Under the pieces are notes generated by a model. That model was not told where the DNA came from. It was given only the letters and a program-made list of their open reading frames with translations, and made no database searches. A stretch of DNA of 18,857 bases from Microbacterium sp. (GTDB lineage: Bacteria > Actinomycetota > Actinomycetes > Actinomycetales > Microbacteriaceae), in the NCBI RefSeq assembly GCF_003248605.1, contig NZ_QFPF01000045.1:1-18857 (forward strand). Direction: 5' to 3'. A program made the position numbers and the translations under genes. Shown piece by piece: positions 1-7,231 of this stretch. Each line of letters starts with the position of its first letter. Position 1 is the stretch's first letter.

Positions 1-1614
1 TTGCGCTCGACGCGCAGGTACGTCGCGAACACGAACGTGCTGCAGACGACCTTCACCACCCCGACGGGCCGCGCGACGGTCACGGACGCGCTCGTGACCG
101 GAGTCGCCGGACGACTGCCCTGGGCCGAGCTCGCCCGACGCGTCGATGGCGTCGAGGGCGAAGTCGGCTTCGCGTGGCGTGTGCGTCCCGGCACGGTGCT
201 CGGCACGGCATCGCCCTGGATCGAGCAGAGCGCCGAGGGCGCGATCATCCGCTCGGGCGAGGCCACGATCGCGGTCGTGGGCTGCGAGCACGGACCGCAC
301 GAGCCCACCCCTGATGGGCCGTCGGGGCCCGAGCTGTCGGGCGGGTTCACGGCGACAGCATCCAGCCGTCATCTGCTCATCGTCGTGGCGACGCACGACG
401 AGCCGCTGCACCTGCCGGATCCGGGCAACGTCGATCGCGGCATCGATCGCACCATCGAGAACTGGCGGCACTGGTCGCGCGAGTTCTCGTACGAGGGGCC
501 GTGGGCGGCGCAGGTGCAGCGCAGCGCGCTGGCGCTGAAGCTGCTGATCTACAGCCCCACCGGCGCGATCGCCGCCGCCGCGACGACGTCGCTGCCCGAG
601 AGCCCGCGCGGGGGCAAGAACTGGGACTACCGGTTCGCCTGGGTGCGCGACCTGGCGTACACAGCGCACGCTCTCGTGCTGTTCGGCCTGCGGGAGGAGA
701 CGCACGCGGCGATCTCGTGGCTGCTGCGCACGATCCGCGCGCACGGTCCCGATCTGCACATCTTCTACGCGCTCGACGGCGATCTTCCGCACGGGGTGCT
801 CGAGCACGAGGGGCCGGGATGGCGCGGCATCGGCCCGGTCGTCAGTGGAAATCCGGCACAGGGACAGTTGCAACTCGGGGTCTACGGCGACCTCTTCGCG
901 ATCTGTCGCACGTACGTCGACGCCGGCAACGTGCTCGACGTCGAGACGGGCCGCATGCTCGCCGGCATCGCCGACCGCACCTGCGATCTGTGGCGCAGCC
1001 CCGACGCGGGCATGTGGGAGCTACCCGACGAGGAGCACTACACCTCGTCGAAGATGGGATGCTGGCAGGCGCTGAACGATGCCGTTCATCTGGCCGAGGC
1101 GGGGCAGGTCGCCGGCAGCGCCGACCGCTGGCGTGTGGAGCGCGACCGCATCCGCGAGTGGATCGAGCAGAACTGCTGGTCGGAGGAGATCGGCGCGTAC
1201 GTGATATCCCCGGGGTCGTCGCGGCTCGACGCATCGGTGCTGCTGCACGCACCGAGCGGATTCGACCGGGGCGAGCGGATGTCGTCGACCATCGATGCGA
1301 TCACCGCCGAGCTGGCTGCCGGCTCGCTCGTCTATCGCTACTCGGGCGCGCGCCGCGAGGAGCACACCTTCGTCGCCTGCGCCTACTGGAGGGCCACGGC
1401 CCTCGTCTGCGTGGGTCGGCACGCCGAGGCGATCGCGCTCATGGACGAGCTTGTGCAGCTTCCCAACGACGTGGGGTTGCTGGCCGAGATGATCGCCGAG
1501 GAGGACGGGGCCTTCTGGGGCAATCTGCCGCAGGCGCTGAGTCACCTGGCCTTGATCAATGCGGCGCTGACGATCCGCGACCTCACGGACGCGGCGGAGA
1601 CCCGTGGGCACTGA
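1..1614 (+). CDS. Glycoside hydrolase family 15 protein (glucoamylase/trehalase type), 5' partial
   Basis: This is a retaining-fold-independent, inverting alpha-glucosidase of family GH15, acting in the cytoplasm on alpha-glucans or trehalose. The 537 visible residues are open at the left edge. The TTG at position 1 is probably not the true start, because family members usually run about 600 residues or more and carry a longer N-terminal beta-sandwich. The (alpha/alpha)6 barrel is recognised by GGKNWDYRFAWVRD at residues 204-217, by MWELPDEEHYTSSKMGCW at 338-355, where E340 fits the general acid, and by REEHTFVACAYW at 452-463, where E454 fits the general base. No signal peptide is visible, but the true N-terminus is off the window. 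It stops 47 bases before an SDR gene on the same strand and may be co-transcribed with it. Glucoamylase versus trehalase specificity cannot be decided from sequence alone. Confidence 0.9.
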   Translation: MRSTRRYVANTNVLQTTFTTPTGRATVTDALVTGVAGRLPWAELARRVDGVEGEVGFAWRVRPGTVLGTASPWIEQSAEGAIIRSGEATIAVVGCEHGPHEPTPDGPSGPELSGGFTATASSRHLLIVVATHDEPLHLPDPGNVDRGIDRTIENWRHWSREFSYEGPWAAQVQRSALALKLLIYSPTGAIAAAATTSLPESPRGGKNWDYRFAWVRDLAYTAHALVLFGLREETHAAISWLLRTIRAHGPDLHIFYALDGDLPHGVLEHEGPGWRGIGPVVSGNPAQGQLQLGVYGDLFAICRTYVDAGNVLDVETGRMLAGIADRTCDLWRSPDAGMWELPDEEHYTSSKMGCWQALNDAVHLAEAGQVAGSADRWRVERDRIREWIEQNCWSEEIGAYVISPGSSRLDASVLLHAPSGFDRGERMSSTIDAITAELAAGSLVYRYSGARREEHTFVACAYWRATALVCVGRHAEAIALMDELVQLPNDVGLLAEMIAEEDGAFWGNLPQALSHLALINAALTIRDLTDAAETRGH

Positions 1615-1661
1615 ACCGGCCCCGCGCCGATCCGTTTCCCGCAGGACGAAGGAGTAGACAC

Positions 1662-2462
1662 ATGGACCTCGGCATCGACGGACGCATCGCCCTCGTGACG
1701 GGCGCCGATTCGGGTATCGGATGGCACACCGCGCGGCTGCTGTTGGAGGAGGGCGCGACGGTCGTCGTGAGCGACCGGGACCAGGACGCCCTCGACGACG
1801 CAGCTGCGCAGCTGAAGGCGCCGAAGGGGCGTCTGCACGCGTTCGCCGCCGACATCACGAGCCTCGACTCGCTCGCGGAGCTGCACGAGCAGGTGACGGA
1901 TGCTGTCGGCGACATCGACATCCTCGTCCAGTCGGCGGGGGTCACGGGCGCGCAGGGGCTGTTTCACGAGATCAGTGACGAGGGCTGGACGAAGACGATC
2001 GAGACCGACCTCATCGGTCCGGTGCGGCTAGTCCGTGAGTTCCTGCCGTCGCTGCGCAGGGGCGGGTGGGGGCGTCTCGTGCTGCTCGCGTCGGAGGACG
2101 CCGTGCAGCCCTACGACGACGAGCTTCCGTACTGCGCGGCGAAGGCCGGCATCCTGGCCCTCGCGAAAGGGCTCTCGCGGTCGTACGCGTCGGAGGGGCT
2201 GCTGGTGAACGCCGTGTCGCCGGCGTTCATCCATACGCCCATGACCGACGCGATGATGCAGAAGCGCGGCGCGGAGCTGGGCGTGTCGCCGAAGCAGGCG
2301 ATCGAGTCGTTCCTCGCGGAGGAGCGGCCCTACATGGAGCTCGGCCGTCGCGGCGAACCTGAGGAGGTCGCGAGCGTCATCGCGTTCCTGTGCTCGGATC
2401 GGGCGTCGTTCGTCAACGGGTCGAACTATCGCGTCGATGCCGGCTCGGTCGCCACGATCTGA
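1662..2462 (+). CDS. SDR family NAD(P)-dependent oxidoreductase
   Basis: This is a classical short-chain dehydrogenase/reductase of 266 residues, the usual length for the family; it would oxidise or reduce an alcohol/ketone with NAD(P)(H) in the cytosol. The nucleotide-binding TGADSGIG lies at residues 13-20. The usual NNAG is replaced by QSAG (90-93). The catalytic triad is S144, Y157 and K161 in YCAAK. The C-terminal GxxYRVDAG-type strand (about 254-261) is standard. D38 after the second strand would favour NAD over NADP (inference). The ATG was chosen because a strong ribosome site GAAGGAG (1648-1654) sits 7 bases upstream; the same frame extends far leftward but only as a shadow of the GH15 gene. 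It follows the GH15 gene by 47 bases, so the substrate might be a sugar or sugar alcohol, but this is not proven. It converges with the CinA gene across a repeat-filled gap. Confidence 0.92.
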   Translation: MDLGIDGRIALVTGADSGIGWHTARLLLEEGATVVVSDRDQDALDDAAAQLKAPKGRLHAFAADITSLDSLAELHEQVTDAVGDIDILVQSAGVTGAQGLFHEISDEGWTKTIETDLIGPVRLVREFLPSLRRGGWGRLVLLASEDAVQPYDDELPYCAAKAGILALAKGLSRSYASEGLLVNAVSPAFIHTPMTDAMMQKRGAELGVSPKQAIESFLAEERPYMELGRRGEPEEVASVIAFLCSDRASFVNGSNYRVDAGSVATI

Positions 2463-2499
2463 CCCGCCGTGCGGCGTCGCTGTGCGCGGGGCGTTCCGC

Positions 2500-2570
2500 G
2501 ACGTTGGGGCGTTGAAACGACGTTGGGGCGCGCTGCAGCACGCCCCAACGTCGCGCCGACGCCCCAACGC
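2500..2570 (+). repeat. Palindromic repeat element, copy A (intergenic)
   Basis: This 71-bp element is built from two GTTGGGGCG arms, a central GCGCTGCAGC palindrome and two CGCCCCAAC arms. The inner arms form a nearly perfect inverted repeat at 2520-2551, with 15 of 16 base pairs. An almost identical copy in the opposite orientation lies at 10119-10189, with 6 differences in 71 by my alignment. It sits in the gap between the convergent SDR and CinA genes. No T-run follows the stem, so it is not an obvious intrinsic terminator, although a role at convergent 3' ends is possible. Confidence 0.88.
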
Positions 2571-2660
2571 CGGTAGGCAACGTCGCGCCGACGCCCCAAC
2601 GCCGGTAGGCAACGTCGCGCCGACGCCCCAACGTCGCGCTGACGCCCCAACGCGGGTAGG
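2558..2660 (+). repeat. Short tandem repeat array extending copy A
   Basis: The right arm of copy A continues into a direct-repeat array. It has two exact 32-bp units (2558-2589 and 2590-2621), a 19-bp shortened unit (2622-2640) and a diverged terminal unit (2641-2660). Each unit begins GACGCCCCAACG, and the full ones contain GGTAGGCAACGTCGCGCC. The 19-bp unit looks like a 32-bp unit that lost its GGTAGG segment. Units abut with no unique spacers, so this is not CRISPR-like. The array ends about 25 bases from the CinA stop codon. Confidence 0.85.
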
Positions 2661-2685
2661 TCACGGGGGCGGAGCGCAGCGCGCG

Positions 2686-3138
2686 TCAGCGCACGAGCCG
2701 GTCGAGCTCCGTCAGCGCCGCGGCGATCGCGCCCTCGAGCACCTGCTCGGGCGGCCCCGCGAGCATCACGAGCCGGCTGCCCGGGCCCGAGGCATCGCAC
2801 CAGCCGACGTAGACGGTGCCGGGGTCGTGTCCGTCCTGCGGGTCGGGTCCGCCGACACCGGTCACGGCGATCGCGAGGTCGACGTCGAGCAGGCGATGCA
2901 TGCCCGCGGCGAGCTGCTCGGCACACGCGGCCGACACGGGATCCAGCCCCTCGGCGACACCGAGCACCCTCTGTTTCGTCCGCGTCTGGTAGGCCACCAC
3001 GCCGCCGGCGAACCATTCGCCTGCACGCTCCGCGCGTCCGATGCGCGAGGCGAGCAGTCCGCAGGTGAGCGACTCCGCGACGGCGACACGGATGCCGGCA
3101 TCCCGTGCCCGCGCGCCGATCCGATCCATGTCGATCAT
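2686..3138 (-). CDS. CinA family protein, stand-alone C-terminal domain (nicotinamide-nucleotide amidase type)
   Basis: This is a 150-residue protein matching the CinA C-terminal (PncC) domain, which in characterised members deamidates nicotinamide mononucleotide in NAD salvage. Family signatures are AESLTCGLLA (21-30), where the usual second Gly of AESLTGG is Cys, then GGVVAY (45-50), AVTGVGGP (91-98) and PGTVYVG (106-112). The N-terminal CinA domain is absent, as in many stand-alone PncC proteins. The start is the ATG overlapping the upstream stop as ATGA, with AGAGGA (3146-3151) as ribosome site; a second in-frame ATG lies 9 bases downstream. It is the last gene of the minus-strand operon and ends near the repeat array. 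Amidase activity is inferred from the family. Confidence 0.88.
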   Translation of the reverse strand: MIDMDRIGARARDAGIRVAVAESLTCGLLASRIGRAERAGEWFAGGVVAYQTRTKQRVLGVAEGLDPVSAACAEQLAAGMHRLLDVDLAIAVTGVGGPDPQDGHDPGTVYVGWCDASGPGSRLVMLAGPPEQVLEGAIAAALTELDRLVR

Positions 3139-3875
3139 GCGCCCATCCTCTCGCCCGCGGCCCGCGCGAGGGGGATCAGCTGCTCGCGCAGGTACCCGGC
3201 ATACCCGCCGGCGGTGCGCCCGACGGGCCGTCCGCTCGTGCGCACCCACGCGAGATCGGATGCCGTCACCCGCCCGCCCACGGCGATCGCGCGCTCGACG
3301 AGCGAGACATCCTCGTGCTCGCAGACGGGTTCGAACCCACCCGCGGCCGTGAGGATCGACGCGCGCATCCCGAGATTGGCGCCGTGCACGTGCCCGTTGG
3401 CGACGCCCGGGGTGTGGGTCGCGCCCCAGGCGGCGACCTGCTCGGGGGTGAGGTCGCGGAAGTCGGGGCGCACGGTGCCCACGACGATGTCGGCGCCGGC
3501 GCGGGCGAGGTCGAGCTGGTGAGCAAGCCAGTGCGCGGGCACGACCGAGTCGGCGTCGGTGTGCGCCGTCCACAGGGAGGCGAGCGGTGTACCGGCGTGG
3601 CGTGCGAGGGCGGCTGCCACCCCGGCCGCGCGCGCGGCGCCCACGCAGCGCGCCTCGACCACCAGCACCTCGAGATCATCGGCGGCGTGCGCCCGCGCGA
3701 GAGCCGCCGATCTGTCGGTGCAGGCGTCCAGCACGAGGTGGATCGACGCGCACAGCCCCGCGCCGGCGACGGCGTCGACGGCGGCACGGATCGAGACGAG
3801 CGCGTTGTCGAGCAGCTGTTCCTCGTCGTGGGCGGGCACGATCACGGCGATCGCCTCGACGCGGTCGGATCTCAC
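3135..3875 (-). CDS. Glycosyltransferase family 2 protein
   Basis: This is a GT-A fold, GT2-type glycosyltransferase of 246 residues that would transfer a sugar from a nucleotide-sugar to an unknown acceptor on the cytoplasmic face of the membrane. The N-terminal AVIVPAHDEEQLLDNAL (10-26) is the nucleotide-binding start. The metal-binding acidic motif is DAD at 107-109 within TAHTDADSVVP. HGANLGMR (164-171) and EHED (186-189) fit the acceptor-side and catalytic-base regions. No transmembrane segment is seen, so it is probably soluble or peripheral. The start is GTG, overlapping the stop of the PIG-L/methyltransferase gene as GTGA, and its own stop overlaps cinA as ATGA. The close linkage to a PIG-L deacetylase suggests both modify the same glycoconjugate (inference). 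Confidence 0.9.
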   Translation of the reverse strand: MRSDRVEAIAVIVPAHDEEQLLDNALVSIRAAVDAVAGAGLCASIHLVLDACTDRSAALARAHAADDLEVLVVEARCVGAARAAGVAAALARHAGTPLASLWTAHTDADSVVPAHWLAHQLDLARAGADIVVGTVRPDFRDLTPEQVAAWGATHTPGVANGHVHGANLGMRASILTAAGGFEPVCEHEDVSLVERAIAVGGRVTASDLAWVRTSGRPVGRTAGGYAGYLREQLIPLARAAGERMGA

Positions 3876-5311
3876 GCGATGACCCCGCTCTCGCGCGCGA
3901 CCGAGCCGGTCCCCTCGCGGACGAGCACCTCCAGCACGAAGTCCTCCTCTTCGTGTCGCGCGAGTGTGCTCACGAATCCGGCCTCGAGGATGTCCTGGTG
4001 CACCTCGTCGCCGGTCGCCGGGTACTCCGCGACCGGGTGCCGCCAGTGACAGGTCACCAGCACGCCGTCACGGGTGAGCGAGCGGTCGATGCGCTCCAGG
4101 GCGGTGCGCCGGTCGCGCGGGCTCCAGTAGTAGCCGACCTCGGACAGCACGATCAGATCGAACGAGCCGGTCGGCCACTGCGCCGGCAGGGCTGCGCGCC
4201 GCACATCCACATGGGCGCGCTCGCCGAGCCGCTTCCGGGCACGTCGTACGGCCTCGTCGGCGACATCGACGGCGACGAGGGCGTCGCAGCGCTCGGCCAG
4301 GCGCGCGGTCAGGATGCCGGTGGCACAGCCGATCTCGAGGGCACGAACCGCGCGGGGTCGGGGCAGAGCCGCGATCAGCAGGTCGCGCTTACGCTGCTCG
4401 TACCAGCGCGTCTCGAATCCCCACGGGTCGTCGTGGCGGGCGTAGAAGTCGTCGAAGTGCGCGGCCGGGGTGCTCTCGCGGTCGCCGCCGGCGGGTTCGG
4501 CGACGGCCGCGCGCAGCGACCCGGTGGCGCCGCCCTCCGTCGGGGGACCGACGAAGACCTCGACGTCACGCTCGAAATGCGCGCGCATGCCCGGATGCAG
4601 CACGGCCTCGTCCCCCGGGGCCGGAGAGAGCGGCCGGATCTGCGTGGTGTGCACCGAGAGTGCGCGCCGTTTCAGCGCGGTCGTATGCGGGTCCAGGGGC
4701 AGTGTCAGCCAGCGGTCGGCGGCGATCGCCTCGGGCTCGTCCGGGTCGCCCCAGTGCCACATCCAGATCGGGTATTCCACAAACCTCGCGCCCCGATCGC
4801 GAGCCACCTCGGCGGCGACCTCGCCGAGCACGCGATGGTCCCGGTGGCCGTCTCCCCGCCAGGTTGCGGCGACGAGCACGCGGGCGGGGTCGTGATCGGC
4901 GGCGACGGCCCCCAGCATCCCGGCGAGCAGCGTCGACAGGCGCGAGCGTCTCTCGCGCAGGGCGCCGTCGGCCACCCCGAGAAAGATCAGCGCGGCGCCC
5001 GGGGCGAGCATGTCGAGGGCGGCGGCGACCTCGAGCCGGCGGGCACGGGCGAGCGCGCGTGCCGGAAAGGTGGGCGAGGCCGGGTGCGAGGCGTCGCCGT
5101 CCGTGGCGACGATGACGGTCACGGGAATGCCCCGCGCCGCCGCGAGCGCGATGAACCCCGCCGCGCCCAGCGTCTCGTCGTCGGGGTGGGCGGCGAGCAC
5201 GACGAGGGCGTCGATGTCGGTGTCGAGCGGGGCCGCATCGCGCCAGGGTCGGATGCTGCGCCAGCGGTCCTCCGACGTTCCGGCATCGCGATGGTCGAAG
5301 GTGATCGTCAC
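3872..5311 (-). CDS. Bifunctional PIG-L family deacetylase / class I SAM-dependent methyltransferase
   Basis: This 479-residue protein fuses two enzymes. Residues about 30-255 are a PIG-L (LmbE-like) zinc N-deacetylase. AHPDDE (41-46) supplies the zinc-binding H and D and the catalytic D, and GDGHRDH (153-159) supplies the second zinc histidine region. The family removes N-acetyl groups from GlcNAc-type amino sugars. A low-complexity linker (about 258-283) leads to a Rossmann methyltransferase (about 285-465). Its SAM motif I is LEIGCATG (325-332), with an acidic post-strand residue (D349) and FDLIVLSEVGYYW (384-396). The preceding FDDFYARHDDPWGFETRWYEQRK region resembles NodS-like methyltransferases. 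The start is GTG, overlapping the ACAD stop as GTGA. The order deacetylate then methylate an amino sugar is plausible but unproven. It is followed by a GT2 gene in the same operon. Confidence 0.92.
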   Translation of the reverse strand: MTITFDHRDAGTSEDRWRSIRPWRDAAPLDTDIDALVVLAAHPDDETLGAAGFIALAAARGIPVTVIVATDGDASHPASPTFPARALARARRLEVAAALDMLAPGAALIFLGVADGALRERRSRLSTLLAGMLGAVAADHDPARVLVAATWRGDGHRDHRVLGEVAAEVARDRGARFVEYPIWMWHWGDPDEPEAIAADRWLTLPLDPHTTALKRRALSVHTTQIRPLSPAPGDEAVLHPGMRAHFERDVEVFVGPPTEGGATGSLRAAVAEPAGGDRESTPAAHFDDFYARHDDPWGFETRWYEQRKRDLLIAALPRPRAVRALEIGCATGILTARLAERCDALVAVDVADEAVRRARKRLGERAHVDVRRAALPAQWPTGSFDLIVLSEVGYYWSPRDRRTALERIDRSLTRDGVLVTCHWRHPVAEYPATGDEVHQDILEAGFVSTLARHEEEDFVLEVLVREGTGSVARESGVIA

Positions 5312-6456
5312 GCGCGTGTTCCGACCCCGTCGGGGGCGGCGGCCAGTGCCATGCCGAGCCGGGCGAGATCCCGCTCGCCGTGGTGCTGCCGGAGGTAGAC
5401 GCGGAGATCTGCCACGCGGCGGGCGTGCGCCTCGTTCGTCGTGAGGGGACGGGGGCCGAGTGCGCGGTCGGTGAGATCCAGCACGCGCTCGACGGCGTCG
5501 GCGACGACCGCCCGCGTCCGTTCGACGAGGATGCGCCCCTGCGTCCGGGTGAGCGGCGAATGGTCCGCCGCGGCGTCGATCATCGCCGCCGCGCGGGCCA
5601 GGGCGGACTGCGCGGCCCAGAGGCGCGCGTCGGCGTCGCCGAGCGCGATCGCGGCGAACTGATCGGCCCGATCATCAGCAGCGGCCGCCGCCAATGCGTC
5701 GCGCAGGGGCAGGGCCCCGCCCCACCATGCCGCGGCGACCCCGATGCCGCCCCACGCGAATCCGGGACGCTCGAGGTACCAGCCCGGCTCGCCGATCGGT
5801 GCGGCCGGGACCTCGTCGAAGTCGACCGGCGCGCTGACGATCTGGGCGAGCCCCCGCGAGAACCAGGGCGCGCGCTGGGCGTGCACGCCCGCGTGCCGCA
5901 GCGGCACCGCGAACAGTGCCCGATCGCCGGGCGAGACCCACGCGGTCACGAGCGCGTGGGTGAGCCGCGCGGCGAGCGAGCACCACGGCTTGGTTCCCGA
6001 CAGCATCCACCCACCCTCCGGCGCGGGCGATGCCTCGAGGCGGGTTCCCGGGCCCTCCGCGGCGAAGACGCCCCACGACGAATCCCGTCCGGCGCCCATC
6101 GTGTGCAGCGCCGCGTCGACGTCGACCCCGTGCGCGCGAGCCTCGCTGAGGATCGCGAGGGCGTCCAGGTGCGGCTCGATGACGCGGGCGCCGGCGACAT
6201 CGGCCCGGGACGCGGTGGCGAGGGTCGACCACAGGTCGGCGGTGCGTCCCGCGGCGGGCGCGGGGGCGCGGCGCCCGAGTTCGACGGCGAGGTCGATCGT
6301 GGCGTCGACGTGCTCGCCGAACCAGATCAGGGTCTCGAGCTCGTGGGCGAACGCGGCGGCGAGCGGGTGCTCGCCGCCGGCATCGAGGACGACGGGTGAG
6401 ACCCCCGGCGGCGCGCCCGCGGGCGCCTCCGCCGGGGGCATGGACACGGTCGTCAC
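5308..6456 (-). CDS. Acyl-CoA dehydrogenase-like flavoprotein (divergent)
   Basis: This 382-residue protein has the length and layout of an acyl-CoA dehydrogenase: helical N-domain, central beta domain with GWMLSGTKPWCS (149-160), and a helical C-domain ending in VYLRQHHGERDLARLG (353-368). ACADs oxidise acyl-CoA thioesters using FAD. I do not see the usual late catalytic glutamate in a YxG context, and the sequence is alanine-rich and divergent, so the reaction may differ (for example FAD-dependent oxygenation) or be lost. The start chosen is GTG at 6456, which overlaps the dps stop as GTGA; an in-frame ATG at 6441 is an alternative giving a protein five residues shorter. The reading frame continues upstream only as a shadow of dps. 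It lies between dps and the PIG-L/methyltransferase gene in a tightly coupled operon. Confidence 0.8.
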   Translation of the reverse strand: MTTVSMPPAEAPAGAPPGVSPVVLDAGGEHPLAAAFAHELETLIWFGEHVDATIDLAVELGRRAPAPAAGRTADLWSTLATASRADVAGARVIEPHLDALAILSEARAHGVDVDAALHTMGAGRDSSWGVFAAEGPGTRLEASPAPEGGWMLSGTKPWCSLAARLTHALVTAWVSPGDRALFAVPLRHAGVHAQRAPWFSRGLAQIVSAPVDFDEVPAAPIGEPGWYLERPGFAWGGIGVAAAWWGGALPLRDALAAAAADDRADQFAAIALGDADARLWAAQSALARAAAMIDAAADHSPLTRTQGRILVERTRAVVADAVERVLDLTDRALGPRPLTTNEAHARRVADLRVYLRQHHGERDLARLGMALAAAPDGVGTRA

Positions 6457-7013
6457 CGTGCGGGTGTGCGCTTCTCGGCGCTCACCATCCACGAGAACTG
6501 CTCGAGCCCCTCGAGCACCCCGTGCAGGATGTCGGCGGTCGTCGGGTCCTCGTCGTCGATGGGGTCGTGCACCTCGCGCACCGTCGAGATGACGGCATCC
6601 AGGCGCTCGGTGACCAGATCGATCGTCTCGGCGGTGGAGACCTCGCCGTGCGGGAACTCGGGCAGCGTCGTCGTCTCGGCGACGGTGTCGGAGCGGCCGT
6701 CCGGGAGCGCATGCAGCGCGCGCATGCGCTCGGCGACCTGATCGCTGTAGGTGCGGGCCGCCTCGATGATCTCGTCCAGCTGCAGATGCATGTCGCGGAA
6801 GTTCGCCCCGACGACGTTCCAGTGCGCCTGCTTGCCCTGCAGCGACAGCTCGATGAGGTCGACGAGCACCCTCTGCATGTTGTCGCTGAGCTCTTTCGAC
6901 GCGCGGAAGCCGCTTTCGGCGTTCTGCTCCGTGGTCAGCGCGGCGCCGCGGCTCGGGCGACGCCGGCCCTTGGTGGATGCGCCGTTGGTGGGGGTCTTCG
7001 TGGTGGTGGCCAT
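6453..7013 (-). CDS. dps: Dps family DNA-protection ferritin
   Basis: This is a mini-ferritin of 186 residues that would oxidise Fe(II) with peroxide, store iron as a dodecamer and protect DNA in stress. All five ligands of the inter-subunit ferroxidase site are present at the canonical spacing: H64, H76, D80, D91 and E95, within KQAHWNVVGANFRDMHLQLDE and YSDQVAE. The N-terminal tail (residues 1-23, with KGRRRPSR) is basic and Thr-rich, as in DNA-binding Dps proteins. The ATG at 7013 was chosen because GGAAGGAG lies 8 bases upstream and the protein begins MATTTKTPTNG; longer in-frame starts have no ribosome site. It is the first gene of the minus-strand operon, and its TGA overlaps the next GTG. 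It is divergent from the stress-type SDR at 7232. Confidence 0.95.
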   Translation of the reverse strand: MATTTKTPTNGASTKGRRRPSRGAALTTEQNAESGFRASKELSDNMQRVLVDLIELSLQGKQAHWNVVGANFRDMHLQLDEIIEAARTYSDQVAERMRALHALPDGRSDTVAETTTLPEFPHGEVSTAETIDLVTERLDAVISTVREVHDPIDDEDPTTADILHGVLEGLEQFSWMVSAEKRTPAR

Positions 7014-7175
7014 GTCTTGATCTCCTTCCGCGGCGCGCCGGAGCGGGCGCCGCATCGTGGTCGGCTCCACGGTATGACCGCACAGATTCTCGCTCCCGGG
7101 GATTGTCAGTCACGCCGCGGGGTGGTAGGACGGCAGCGTTCTACGCCCGGTGCGGGGTGGCTGTCAAGTGCCTCG

Positions 7176-7202
7176 GGAACCGGGACCGCGGCTCGTAACG
7201 TC
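7176..7202 (+). promoter_or_regulatory. Possible ECF-sigma-like promoter upstream of the stress-type SDR
   Basis: GGAAC (7176-7180) is followed after 18 bases by CGTC (7199-7202), an arrangement resembling GGAAC/CGT promoters of ECF sigma factors. It lies about 30 bases ahead of the SDR start codon in the 218-base dps/SDR divergent gap. The match is short and may be chance. On the dps side a CTGACA (7104-7109, minus strand) could be a -35 box, but no convincing -10 follows. Confidence 0.25.
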
Positions 7203-7231
7203 GATGACCGATGACCTCGCAAGGAGACCCC

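Noticed and set aside
501..1661. In-frame upstream extension of the first SDR gene
   Set aside because: It overlaps the GH15 gene in another frame with Arg-rich nonsense; the strong ribosome site and the normal family length fix the start at 1662.
2500..2570. Intrinsic terminator at the convergent SDR/CinA 3' ends
   Set aside because: The stem is strong but no T-tract follows on either strand, and the same element sits inside a coding region at 10119, so termination is not its evident purpose.
2558..2660. Possible CRISPR array
   Set aside because: Units abut directly with no unique spacers, and there are no cas genes; it is a tandem array derived from the palindromic element.
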